Origin: Planctomycetaceae bacterium
Lineage (GTDB): Bacteria > Planctomycetota > Phycisphaerae > Phycisphaerales > SM1A02
NCBI GenBank assembly: GCA_947490615.1
Contig: CANLHK010000004.1
Coordinates: forward strand, 1 to 64,000
Length of the DNA: 64,000 bases
Reading direction: 5' to 3'
This document shows positions 1 to 7,365 of the stretch, one piece after another (position 1 is the stretch's first letter; each line of letters begins with the position of its first letter). The position numbers were made by a program, and so were the translations under genes. The notes beneath the pieces are model-generated. The model saw nothing but the letters and a program-made list of their open reading frames with translations, searched no databases and was not told where the DNA came from.

Positions 1-313
<313 letters not shown>

Positions 314-473
314 GAATATTCTTAGACACGTCGCTCGGAGTAATCCGAGTCGTGAATCCGTCAAGACAACCTCGTCTCCCGTTCGGAGCGGCTCTTACTG
401 AGCTGTTCTGGGAGATAGTTACCTGGTGACAGGTGACGAAGGCCTCCAACTGCTGCTTGATATATACAACGGC

Positions 474-506
474 AACCCCGCGCCCTGCGCGGGGTTGTTC
501 GTTTTT
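474..506 (+). terminator. Rho-independent terminator of the 16S rRNA transcript
   Basis: AACCCCGCG at 474-482 pairs perfectly with CGCGGGGTT at 488-496 around a short loop and is followed by GTTCGTTTTT. It lies ~165 bases after the 16S 3' end, before any 23S gene. This indicates that the 16S gene is transcribed without a linked 23S/5S. Confidence 0.85.
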
Positions 507-751
507 CATCTGGCGATTCTCGCGACCGGGTGTGAGCGGAACATGTCGCAGGGGATTGATCCAGCGCGCTTGCATGTTCGACGCGACCGCCCGTGACGTT
601 TGGCGACGGCGTCACAGCGCGTGAAGTGCAGGATTGGTCCAGGGTGGTTCATTTCGGTACCGACCCAACGCTGGGGCGGCATCACGGCACGGTTGGCAGG
701 CCGCTGATCGCGCTATGCCCGCGCAAGCCAGAGGCGGACCGATGCGAGCTG

Positions 752-794
752 GGAAAAAAGAAAGCGCGGACCGCACCGAAGTGCGATCCGCGCT
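752..794 (-). terminator. Terminator-like hairpin reading on the minus strand
   Basis: AGCGCGGA (763-770) pairs with TCCGCGCT (787-794), with an inner CGCAC/GTGCG stem and CGAA loop. The A-rich run at 752-763 becomes TTTCTTTTTT after the hairpin on the minus strand, which is the form of an intrinsic terminator. No minus-strand gene is visible upstream of it (800-1320), so it may stop antisense transcription or a small RNA. Confidence 0.5.
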
Positions 795-797
795 GGG

Positions 798-815
798 TAG
801 GACCAATTGGTCCTA
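798..815. promoter_or_regulatory. Perfect 18-base palindrome, possible operator
   Basis: TAGGACCAATTGGTCCTA is an exact palindrome with no loop, 4 bases after a strong hairpin. Such symmetry fits a dimeric protein binding site. The protein is unknown. Confidence 0.35.
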
Positions 816-1155
816 GTGCCTTTCCGGGAGGGCTCGATACGGGCCTGTCAGATCCGTATGGCCTCAAGCCGGTTTTCTCTGTTGTCTCGTTAGTGTCCAG
901 CCAACGAGACCAATCCCTGCCTTGCCAGCCGATGTCCAGTCGGCGGCGAGTGTCCTGTCAGTAGGGATGAGAACCTCAACCCGATTTTCTGCGCAAGCGG
1001 AAGTGGTTTTCTGCAGAACTGCTCCGCGGGGCAGCGCACCGCGGCTCACCCGTCTCCAGACTCGCTCGAAGATTTCCGACCTCACTCGTGGGGGCGGGCG
1101 GTTCAGTCCGACACCGCGTTCGCACTCTGGGGCCATCGCCCGATCAAGCGGGTAC

Positions 1156-1183
1156 TTGCAAAACGACGAAATGAGGATATCTT
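1156..1183 (+). promoter_or_regulatory. Candidate sigma-70-type promoter of the cco operon
   Basis: TTGCAA (1156-1161) and TATCTT (1178-1183) are separated by 16 bases, ~140 bases before ccoNO. Each hexamer matches consensus at four of six positions. No FNR/ANR-type box (TTGAT-N4-ATCAA) was seen between here and the gene. A CCGAGGTG/CACCTCGG inverted repeat at 1232-1253 lies in the presumed leader. Confidence 0.35.
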
Positions 1184-1321
1184 TATCCGTATTGGGTGAT
1201 TGCGTCCGCGAGGCGCGGCACGGTCAGCCAGCCGAGGTGTCAGGTCACCTCGGGTTCACCACCGACACGGCGGCATCGGCGCTCCTGAGGGTCGATCGCC
1301 GCGTTCAGGACAAGAAACACG

Positions 1322-3637
1322 ATGGCCTCTTCTCTTCACACGACCAACGCCGTTCCTACCCGCTCGAGCATGGCTAGTCAGGAGGGATCCGCGTCGGCGC
1401 TGGAACGATTCAGCTACGACGACGCGGTGGTGCGGTGGTTCATGGGTGCCTCGTTGCTGTGGGGGGTCGTCGGCATGTTGGTGGGGGTCATTGTGGCCCT
1501 CCAACTGGCGGACCCGCGCTTCAACCTCGGGCTCCAGTGGCTGAGCTTTGGTCGCTTGCGGCCGCTGCACACCAACGCGGTCATCTTCGCGTTTGCGGGT
1601 AACGCCATCTTCGCGGCGGTCTATTACTCCTCGCAGCGGTTGCTCAAGGCCCGCATGTTCAGTGATGCGCTGTCGTGGATCCATTTTGTTGGCTGGCAGT
1701 TCATCATTGTGTCCGCGGCGCTCACGCTGCCGCTCGGCTACACGCAAGGCAAGGAGTACGCGGAGCTCGAATGGCCGATCGATATCGCGGTGGTTTGCGT
1801 GTGGGTCGTGTTCGCAGTGAATTTCGTGGGAACGCTGATTCGCCGACGCGAGCGACACCTCTATGTCGCGCTCTGGTTCTACATCGCCACAGTCGTGGCG
1901 ATCGCAGTGCTCTACATCTTCAACAACCTTGTGATGCCCGCAGGATGGCTGCGTTCGTACTCCGTCTATGCGGGTTCGCAGGATGCGTTCATGCAGTGGT
2001 GGTACGGCCACAACGCCGTTGCCTTTTTCTTGACGACCCCGTTTCTTGGCCTGATGTACTACTTTCTGCCGAAGGCGGCCGAGCGGCCGGTGTTCTCGTA
2101 CCGCCTCTCGATCGTGCACTTCTGGAGTCTGGTTTTTCTGTACATCTGGGCGGGTCCGCACCATTTGCACTACACGGCGCTCCCAGAGTGGGCTTCGACG
2201 CTGGGCATGCTGTTCAGCGTGATGCTGTGGATGCCTTCCTGGGGTGGCATGCTCAATGGGTTGCTGACGCTGCGAGGCGCGTGGCATCGCGTGGCGACTG
2301 ATCCAGTGCTCAAGTTCTTCGTCGTTGGCATCACCTTCTATGGGATGTCGACATTCGAAGGTCCCCTGCTCTCGGTCAAGAGCGTGAACGCTCTGAGTCA
2401 CTACACCGATTGGACCATCGCCCATGTGCACGCAGGCGCGTTGGGTTGGGTGGGGTTCATGTGCTTTGGCATGTTCTACTGGCTCGCGCCGAGACTCCTG
2501 CAGACGCCAATCGCAAAGCCGTCGTGGGTGGTGTTGCACTTCTGGATCGCGACGATCGGCATCTTGCTTTATGTCCTTGCGATCTACTGGGCGGGGCTTA
2601 CCCAGGGGCTGATGTGGCGGGCGTTCGACCAGGACGGCATGTTGCAGTTCCCCGACTTCATCGAGACGGTCACGCTGCTAGTTCCTTACTACTGGATTCG
2701 TGTCGTCGGTGGATCGCTGTATCTCCTCGGCGCGATTCTGATGGGTCTCAATCTCATCCTTACCTGGGCGCGCCGACCGCGACAGTACGAAGTCCCCGTA
2801 TACGAGGCCGCATCGCTGCGCAGCGGTTTCCAAGAGTCACCGATTCCTGGTTCGGCTCTTCCGCGGGGGTATGTGATCGAGTTTGCTCGCAAGCTCGATG
2901 TGTTCTCGCAGCTTCGATGGCACCGCAAGTATGAGGGCTTGCCGATCGTGTTCACAGTGCTGGTGGCGATCGGTGTCGTCGTCGCGAGCCTTGGCGAGAT
3001 GGTCCCGCTGTTCACGCGGAAGTCCGATGTGGCGCGCATCAGCAGTGTTGAGCCGTACACGCCGCTCGAGTTGATCGGCCGCGACATCTACATTTCCGAA
3101 GGCTGCGTGAATTGCCACTCGCAGATGATCCGCCCGTTGCGCGCGGAAACCGAGCGGTACGGCGAGTATTCCAAGCCCGGCGAGTTCGTGTTTGATCATC
3201 CATTCCTGTGGGGTTCGCGACGCATTGGCCCGGACCTTGCGCGCACGGGCAAGAAGATCCCCTCGCCGCTCTGGCACTTGCGGCACATGAATCAACCCAC
3301 CGACACCAGTCCTGGTTCGATCATGCCGCCGTATCCGCATCTCCTGGAAGGAGCGCTCGACTTTGGTCAAGCAGTCGAGACGATCACCGCCATGAAGGCG
3401 CTCGGGGTGCCGTATGCAGAACCAGTGATTGCGGACGCCGCGGGGATCGCGCGCACACAGGCGGATGAAATCGCCAAGCGCATCGTCGCTGAGGCGGGAC
3501 CTGCAGGGCTTGGTGATCGAAAGGTCGTGGCGCTCATTGCGTACCTCATGCGGCTCGGCACCGATCTCGACAAACCGCTCGTCGTTCCAGCGCTCGGTGC
3601 CACGCCGATTGCTGCGCAGCAGGGTGGTGGCCAATGA
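1322..3637 (+). CDS. ccoNO: Fused cbb3-type cytochrome c oxidase subunits I and II (CcoN-CcoO)
   Basis: The 771-residue protein joins the catalytic haem-copper subunit CcoN (about residues 1-500) to the mono-haem c subunit CcoO (from about residue 520). The CcoN part has about 12 membrane segments and the conserved histidine blocks: RPLHTNAV for haem b, WWYGHNAV and GPHHLHYT for CuB, and HYTDWTIAHVHAG for haem b and b3. STFEGPLLS is typical of C-family oxidases. The CcoO part has one membrane segment and CVNCH near residue 595. The enzyme reduces oxygen to water in the cytoplasmic membrane and pumps protons, usually at low oxygen. The gene heads a tightly coupled cco operon, and its stop overlaps the ccoQ start (ATGA). 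Fused CcoNO is known in some bacteria but is less common than separate genes. Confidence 0.96.
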   Translation: MASSLHTTNAVPTRSSMASQEGSASALERFSYDDAVVRWFMGASLLWGVVGMLVGVIVALQLADPRFNLGLQWLSFGRLRPLHTNAVIFAFAGNAIFAAVYYSSQRLLKARMFSDALSWIHFVGWQFIIVSAALTLPLGYTQGKEYAELEWPIDIAVVCVWVVFAVNFVGTLIRRRERHLYVALWFYIATVVAIAVLYIFNNLVMPAGWLRSYSVYAGSQDAFMQWWYGHNAVAFFLTTPFLGLMYYFLPKAAERPVFSYRLSIVHFWSLVFLYIWAGPHHLHYTALPEWASTLGMLFSVMLWMPSWGGMLNGLLTLRGAWHRVATDPVLKFFVVGITFYGMSTFEGPLLSVKSVNALSHYTDWTIAHVHAGALGWVGFMCFGMFYWLAPRLLQTPIAKPSWVVLHFWIATIGILLYVLAIYWAGLTQGLMWRAFDQDGMLQFPDFIETVTLLVPYYWIRVVGGSLYLLGAILMGLNLILTWARRPRQYEVPVYEAASLRSGFQESPIPGSALPRGYVIEFARKLDVFSQLRWHRKYEGLPIVFTVLVAIGVVVASLGEMVPLFTRKSDVARISSVEPYTPLELIGRDIYISEGCVNCHSQMIRPLRAETERYGEYSKPGEFVFDHPFLWGSRRIGPDLARTGKKIPSPLWHLRHMNQPTDTSPGSIMPPYPHLLEGALDFGQAVETITAMKALGVPYAEPVIADAAGIARTQADEIAKRIVAEAGPAGLGDRKVVALIAYLMRLGTDLDKPLVVPALGATPIAAQQGGGQ

Positions 3638-3801
3638 CGACGCTCGCCGTCTCGATGCCTGAACTCTCTTTGATCTTCTTCCTCGTCCTCTTCGTCGGGC
3701 TCGTGGCGTGGCTGGTGTCGTCACGCTCGACGCGTTGGGATCGGGACGCACGCATTCCGCTCGATGAGTCGAGCGACGGAGGTACGAACCATGTCCGCTG
3801 A
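3634..3801 (+). CDS. ccoQ: Small cbb3 oxidase subunit CcoQ/FixQ
   Basis: This 55-residue protein starts at the ATG that overlaps the ccoNO stop. It has one hydrophobic segment (about residues 11-29, LSLIFFLVLFVGLVAWLV) followed by a polar tail containing DARIPLDE, which resembles the CcoQ motif after its membrane helix. CcoQ stabilises the cbb3 complex. Its end overlaps the start of ccoP by 11 bases and contains the Shine-Dalgarno GGAGG used by ccoP. Position, size and topology all fit. The sequence is too short for a firm homology call by eye. Confidence 0.8.
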   Translation: MTTLAVSMPELSLIFFLVLFVGLVAWLVSSRSTRWDRDARIPLDESSDGGTNHVR

Positions 3802-4429
3802 ATCGAATCCTCAGCAGCCCCGACTTCTCGATCACGATTGCGATGGCATTCGCGAGTACGACAATCCCATGCCGCTGTGGTGGACGGCGATTCTCTGGGT
3901 GAGCGTGATTCTCTCGCTGCCGTACTTCGTGTTCTATCACGCGGGCGGTGTCGGATCTTCCGCCGCGGCCGACTACGAAACTGAGGTCGGCGAGTTTTAC
4001 GAGATGCAGTCCGCCAAGCTTGGTGACTTGCAGCCTGATGCAGCGACGATTCTCACGCTCGCTCAGGACACCAAGAAGTTGCTCGGCGGAAGGAACATGT
4101 TCAAGGTGAACTGTTCGATCTGCCATGGCCCCGACGGCGGTGGAAAGACTGGGCCGAATCTCAGCGACGACTACTACCTCAACATCAAGCAACCTGAAGA
4201 CATCGTGCGCGTGCTGCGCGACGGCCTCGAATCGAAGGGAATGCCGAAGTGGGGGAAGCGGTTTAGTGGCCCGCAATTGGTTCTGCTCGCCTCGTATGTG
4301 GTGAGTTTGCGCGGGACCAAGCCAGCATCACCTCGCGAACCGCAAGGCGATCGCGTGGCAGTCTGGGCCATTCCACCGGCTGCTGCTGCCGCGACATCGG
4401 CCGCGAGCGACGCAGCAGCGAAGCCCTGA
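3791..4429 (+). CDS. ccoP: Mono-haem cbb3 oxidase subunit III (CcoP)
   Basis: The 212-residue protein has one membrane segment near residues 33-53 (LWWTAILWVSVILSLPYFVF) and a single cytochrome c domain with CSICH near residue 108 and GMPKWG supplying the probable axial Met. CcoP passes electrons from soluble or membrane cytochrome c to CcoO. The start at 3791 was chosen because GGAGG at 3778-3782 lies 8 bases upstream; an earlier in-frame start at 3764 would lie inside ccoQ with no such motif. Most CcoP proteins have two haem c domains and about 300 residues, so this one is short and lacks the second CxxCH. The C-terminus is an Ala-rich tail. Confidence 0.93.
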   Translation: MSAESNPQQPRLLDHDCDGIREYDNPMPLWWTAILWVSVILSLPYFVFYHAGGVGSSAAADYETEVGEFYEMQSAKLGDLQPDAATILTLAQDTKKLLGGRNMFKVNCSICHGPDGGGKTGPNLSDDYYLNIKQPEDIVRVLRDGLESKGMPKWGKRFSGPQLVLLASYVVSLRGTKPASPREPQGDRVAVWAIPPAAAAATSAASDAAAKP

Positions 4430-4446
4430 GTCAACCTTCGAACTCC

Positions 4447-6045
4447 ATGAATCGGACGATTCCACTTCCTGTACTTGACGCGTCTACCGACGCTGGTCCT
4501 TACCTCAAGCCCGAGGGGCGAGTCCTCGCGACGCTTGAGCAAGATGGACGCAGGCGTTGGCTGCGACCAAAGCCAAGTCCAGGCCCGTGGTGGCGGCGCA
4601 GACTCATGGTGGCGTGGGTGCTCATCGCGCTCTACACCGTGATTCCGTGGATCAAGTTCAAGGGGTTGCCGCTGGTCCTCCTGGACTTAGTCGAACGGAA
4701 GTTTGTGTTCCTCGGCACCGTTTTTCGGCCGACCGAGACGCTGCTCTTCGGCGTGCTCTCACTGCTTGTCTTCGTTGTCGCGTTTCTGTTGACCGCGCTA
4801 CTCGGTCGCGTGTGGTGTGGATGGGGTTGCCCGCAGACGGTCTACCTCGAGTTTGTCTTTCGCCCCTTAGAGCGCGTGTTCCTCGGACGCGGCTACTCGA
4901 GTCCCCACGCTTCGGTTCCAGGTTGGCGACGCGTCGCGCTGTCCGCAGCGCAAGTCGTCGTCTGCGCTCATCTCGCCAACACGCTGCTCGCGTGGTTCGT
5001 CGGAGCAGACAATCTCACGCGCTGGATCTTCACGAGCGCGCCATCCGCGCATCCTGTGGCGTTCGCGGTCTTCGCGAGTGTGACCCTGCTGATGCTCTTC
5101 GACTTCCTGTACTTTCGCGAGCAGTTGTGCTCTTTGGCGTGCCCGTACGGCAGACTGCAATCAGCGCTGCTTGATCGTGACTCCCTCATCGTGGGCTATG
5201 ACAAGAAGCGTGGTGAGCCTCGAGGCAAGGGTGCGCGCAAGTCGGCAGGCGCGCACGCTTGTGGCGGCAAGTGCAATGGCCAGGGCGGCTGCGGGAGCGG
5301 ATCAAAGTGCGATCACGATCACGATCACGATCAGGATCACGATCACGATCACGCAGCGGAGCGCCTTGCGGCGAGCACTCCTGCACGCGGCGATTGCGTC
5401 GACTGCACGCTCTGCGTTCAGACATGCCCGGCGGGCATCGACATCCGCGACGGCTTGCAGTTGGAGTGCATTCAGTGCACGCAGTGCATCGATGCTTGTG
5501 ACGCGGTCATGCGAAAGTTGTCGCGGCCAACTGGGCTGATTCGATATTCCTCAGAGCGTGCGCTCCAAGGAACGCCGCGCACTGGTGTTCGCATGCGCTT
5601 GGTTGTGTATCCACTACTCCTCGGAGTCTTGGTCATCGCAGCTGGGTACTTGTTGATGACCCGCACCGATGGTGCCGTCGCGTTGCTGCGCACACAGGGC
5701 GCGCCTTACATCGTGAAGCAGCTTGAACCTCGCGGCGAGACCATCGAAAGCGTGGTTCGCCTCCGTATCGACAACCGCACGCGGGGGGCTCTGACCTACA
5801 CCGTTGCGGCAGGTGAAGGCGTCGAGTTGCTTCGCGCCGAGAGCGTCGAGGTGCAGGGTGACGCCAGCCGTGAGGTCGATGTCGTGGTGCGAAGTGGACC
5901 CAACGACTTCCTCCGTGGTCGTCGCGAGATTGAGTTGTCGATCACTGAACAAGGTGCTCGCAAGGGCGCCTATCGCGCGACGGTCAAGACCGCCGTGCTT
6001 GGCCCGTTGGTGATTCCACCACTTCGTTCTGGAGGCGCCTTATGA
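4447..6045 (+). CDS. ccoG: Cytochrome c oxidase accessory protein CcoG with His/Cys-rich metal-binding insert
   Basis: The 532-residue membrane protein has the CcoG/RdxA/FixG layout: several membrane helices, the GRVWCGWGCPQ motif near residue 120, a two-cluster ferredoxin region with CVDCTLCVQTCP and CIQCTQCIDAC near residues 318-350, another helix, and a C-terminal Ig-like periplasmic domain. CcoG is reported to act as a cupric reductase in cbb3 assembly. Between the membrane part and the ferredoxin domain there is an extra segment with C272, C276, C282 and C288, followed at once by a 14-residue Asp-His run (289-302). This is not usual for the family and looks like a metal-binding loop. The gene lies between ccoP and fixH and its stop overlaps the fixH start. 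Confidence 0.94.
   Translation: MNRTIPLPVLDASTDAGPYLKPEGRVLATLEQDGRRRWLRPKPSPGPWWRRRLMVAWVLIALYTVIPWIKFKGLPLVLLDLVERKFVFLGTVFRPTETLLFGVLSLLVFVVAFLLTALLGRVWCGWGCPQTVYLEFVFRPLERVFLGRGYSSPHASVPGWRRVALSAAQVVVCAHLANTLLAWFVGADNLTRWIFTSAPSAHPVAFAVFASVTLLMLFDFLYFREQLCSLACPYGRLQSALLDRDSLIVGYDKKRGEPRGKGARKSAGAHACGGKCNGQGGCGSGSKCDHDHDHDQDHDHDHAAERLAASTPARGDCVDCTLCVQTCPAGIDIRDGLQLECIQCTQCIDACDAVMRKLSRPTGLIRYSSERALQGTPRTGVRMRLVVYPLLLGVLVIAAGYLLMTRTDGAVALLRTQGAPYIVKQLEPRGETIESVVRLRIDNRTRGALTYTVAAGEGVELLRAESVEVQGDASREVDVVVRSGPNDFLRGRREIELSITEQGARKGAYRATVKTAVLGPLVIPPLRSGGAL
5311..5352 (+). repeat. Seven-unit hexamer tandem repeat coding for (Asp-His)n in ccoG
   Basis: Seven tandem copies of GATCAC lie in frame, the fourth reading GATCAG, and encode DHDHDHDQDHDHDH. 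Because the units are almost identical at DNA level the tract is probably young and prone to length change by slippage. Confidence 0.95.
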
Positions 6046-6539
6046 GTCTCATCGCCAATCGATGGATGTTTGTTCCGATCGGTCTGCTCTCTCTGACCGT
6101 CACCATTGCCACGCTCACCGTGCTGTCGGCGGTCGTGGGCCACCCACTTGGGATGGAGCCAAGCTACGACGCGAAGGCCGCCTCCTGGGAGAGCGAGCGC
6201 GCGCAGCGCGCAACCAACGAAGCGCTTCGCTGGGTCGTCACGCCCGACATTACTTCCGACGGACCAACCCACTCGCTCGCGCTGCGCATCGAAGACAAGC
6301 ATGCTGCGCGCATCAACGCCTCCAGCGTGAGGGTCGAGTGCATTCCTGTGCGCGCCGCCGAGATGCGCCAGACGATTGAACTCTTGCGCGGCGAGCTTGG
6401 TGAGTTCTCCTGCTCCTTCGATTCTCCCGTCGGTGGTCAGTGGGAGTTTCGCGTGACGGTCGAACAGGGTGCCTTGCGATACACCGATGCATTCAGGCGT
6501 TTCTTGACGGGCACGCTGAAGGAGCCACGCCATGGTTGA
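6042..6539 (+). CDS. fixH: cbb3 oxidase assembly protein FixH/CcoH
   Basis: The 165-residue protein has one N-terminal membrane helix (about residues 7-30), PSYDAKAASWE just after it, and a periplasmic beta-rich domain with YTDAFRRFL near the end. This matches FixH/CcoH, a membrane-anchored factor needed for stable assembly of the cbb3 complex. The start overlaps the ccoG stop, with GGAGG eight bases upstream. The end overlaps the next gene by 8 bases. Confidence 0.85.
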   Translation: MSLIANRWMFVPIGLLSLTVTIATLTVLSAVVGHPLGMEPSYDAKAASWESERAQRATNEALRWVVTPDITSDGPTHSLALRIEDKHAARINASSVRVECIPVRAAEMRQTIELLRGELGEFSCSFDSPVGGQWEFRVTVEQGALRYTDAFRRFLTGTLKEPRHG

Positions 6540-7365
6540 GTCGCTTCAGTCGGATGGATCAATCCTCGCGCTCGCGGGAACGGTGCTCGCCTCGAGTTTG
6601 CTCGGGAGTGCGCACTGCGCGGGCATGTGCGGCGGACTCGCGGTCGTCGCCATCGGCCCCAACGACGGCGCGAAGACTCCGCGACAAGTTGGATATCACG
6701 CAGGCCGACTGCTGAGTTACTCTCTCGTTGGCGGCATCGCGGGACTTGCTGGGCAAGTCGTCGACGATGCGGGCGTTCTCGTGGGCGTGCAGCGTGTGGC
6801 GGCGATGGCTGCGGGTGTGACCATCGCGCTGTGTGGGCTTCTCGCCATCGCGCGCGCTCTCGGCGCTCGCGTTCCGAGCGCAAGCGTCCCGCTGCCGCTC
6901 GTGCGCGCCGCTCAACGCGTGCATGCGTGGACTCTTCGACTTCCACCGAAACATCGTGGTATTCCCATTGGACTCGCGACTCCGCTCTTGCCTTGCGGCT
7001 GGCTGTACGCCTTCGCTGCGATTGCTGCAGGCAGCGCTTCGTTGCCGCTTGGCGTGTTGGTGATGGCTTCGTTCTGGCTCGGCACTGTGCCTGCCATCGT
7101 GCTCGCTTCGAACGGCGCACGGTTCGCGTTCTCCAGGCTTGGTCGCGCTGCGCCGATCGCTCTCGGTGCTGCGATGGTGGCTGTTGGAATGCACGCCGCG
7201 TTCGTTCGGGGTGGAGCGGCGGAGCGCGCGCTTGCGGGTGTGAAGGACATCCAACCCTCTGCGCTGGTTGAGCTGTCGACGCAAGCGCGGCAGCAAGCAA
7301 GTGAGCGACCGCCGTGTTGTGCACACGAAGTTGATCCGACACGCGGCGAAGGTGGCACGCCATGA
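6532..7365 (+). CDS. Membrane protein of the DsbD/TauE-SafE-like family in the cco operon
   Basis: The 277-residue protein has six or more hydrophobic segments. GSAHCAGMCGGL near residue 23 is the paired-cysteine first-helix motif of the short DsbD-like (DsbD_2 / 'sulfite exporter TauE/SafE') family, which is often found in cco operons and is thought to move reductant or copper during oxidase maturation. GLATPLLPCGWLYAF near residue 145 is the second conserved helix. The tail has CCAHEVD near the C-terminus, a possible metal site. It sits between fixH and ccoI with overlaps at both ends. The exact substrate is unknown. Confidence 0.85.
   Translation: MVESLQSDGSILALAGTVLASSLLGSAHCAGMCGGLAVVAIGPNDGAKTPRQVGYHAGRLLSYSLVGGIAGLAGQVVDDAGVLVGVQRVAAMAAGVTIALCGLLAIARALGARVPSASVPLPLVRAAQRVHAWTLRLPPKHRGIPIGLATPLLPCGWLYAFAAIAAGSASLPLGVLVMASFWLGTVPAIVLASNGARFAFSRLGRAAPIALGAAMVAVGMHAAFVRGGAAERALAGVKDIQPSALVELSTQARQQASERPPCCAHEVDPTRGEGGTP

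Larger units (their letters stand above)
507..1321. other. Hairpin-rich non-coding region between 16S rRNA and the cco operon
   Basis: No convincing protein-coding frame is seen: the open frames here have no family resemblance, no Shine-Dalgarno and overlap each other. The region carries several perfect inverted repeats: 763-770/787-794 with an inner CGCAC/GTGCG stem, an 18-base palindrome at 798-815, ATACGG/CCGTAT at 837-842/854-859, GTCTCGTT/AACGAGAC at 884-891/903-910, and CCGAGGTG/CACCTCGG at 1232-1239/1246-1253. It may hold the long leader and control region of the cco operon, an unrecognised small RNA, or both. No match to tmRNA, RNase P RNA or SRP RNA core motifs was found. Confidence 0.6.

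Noticed and set aside
1155-1180. GCAAAACGACGAAATGAGG, which recalls the start of a tmRNA tag reading frame
   Set aside because: No tRNA-like acceptor, T-loop or flanking pseudoknot pattern is present, so the likeness is too short to mean anything.
1256-2539. 427-codon minus-strand open frame opposite ccoN
   Set aside because: Shadow of ccoNO; Arg/His/Gln-rich composition, no family match.
5311-5352. Hexamer tandem repeat considered as a CRISPR or non-coding satellite
   Set aside because: It is in frame inside ccoG, has no spacers, and encodes a regular Asp-His tract.
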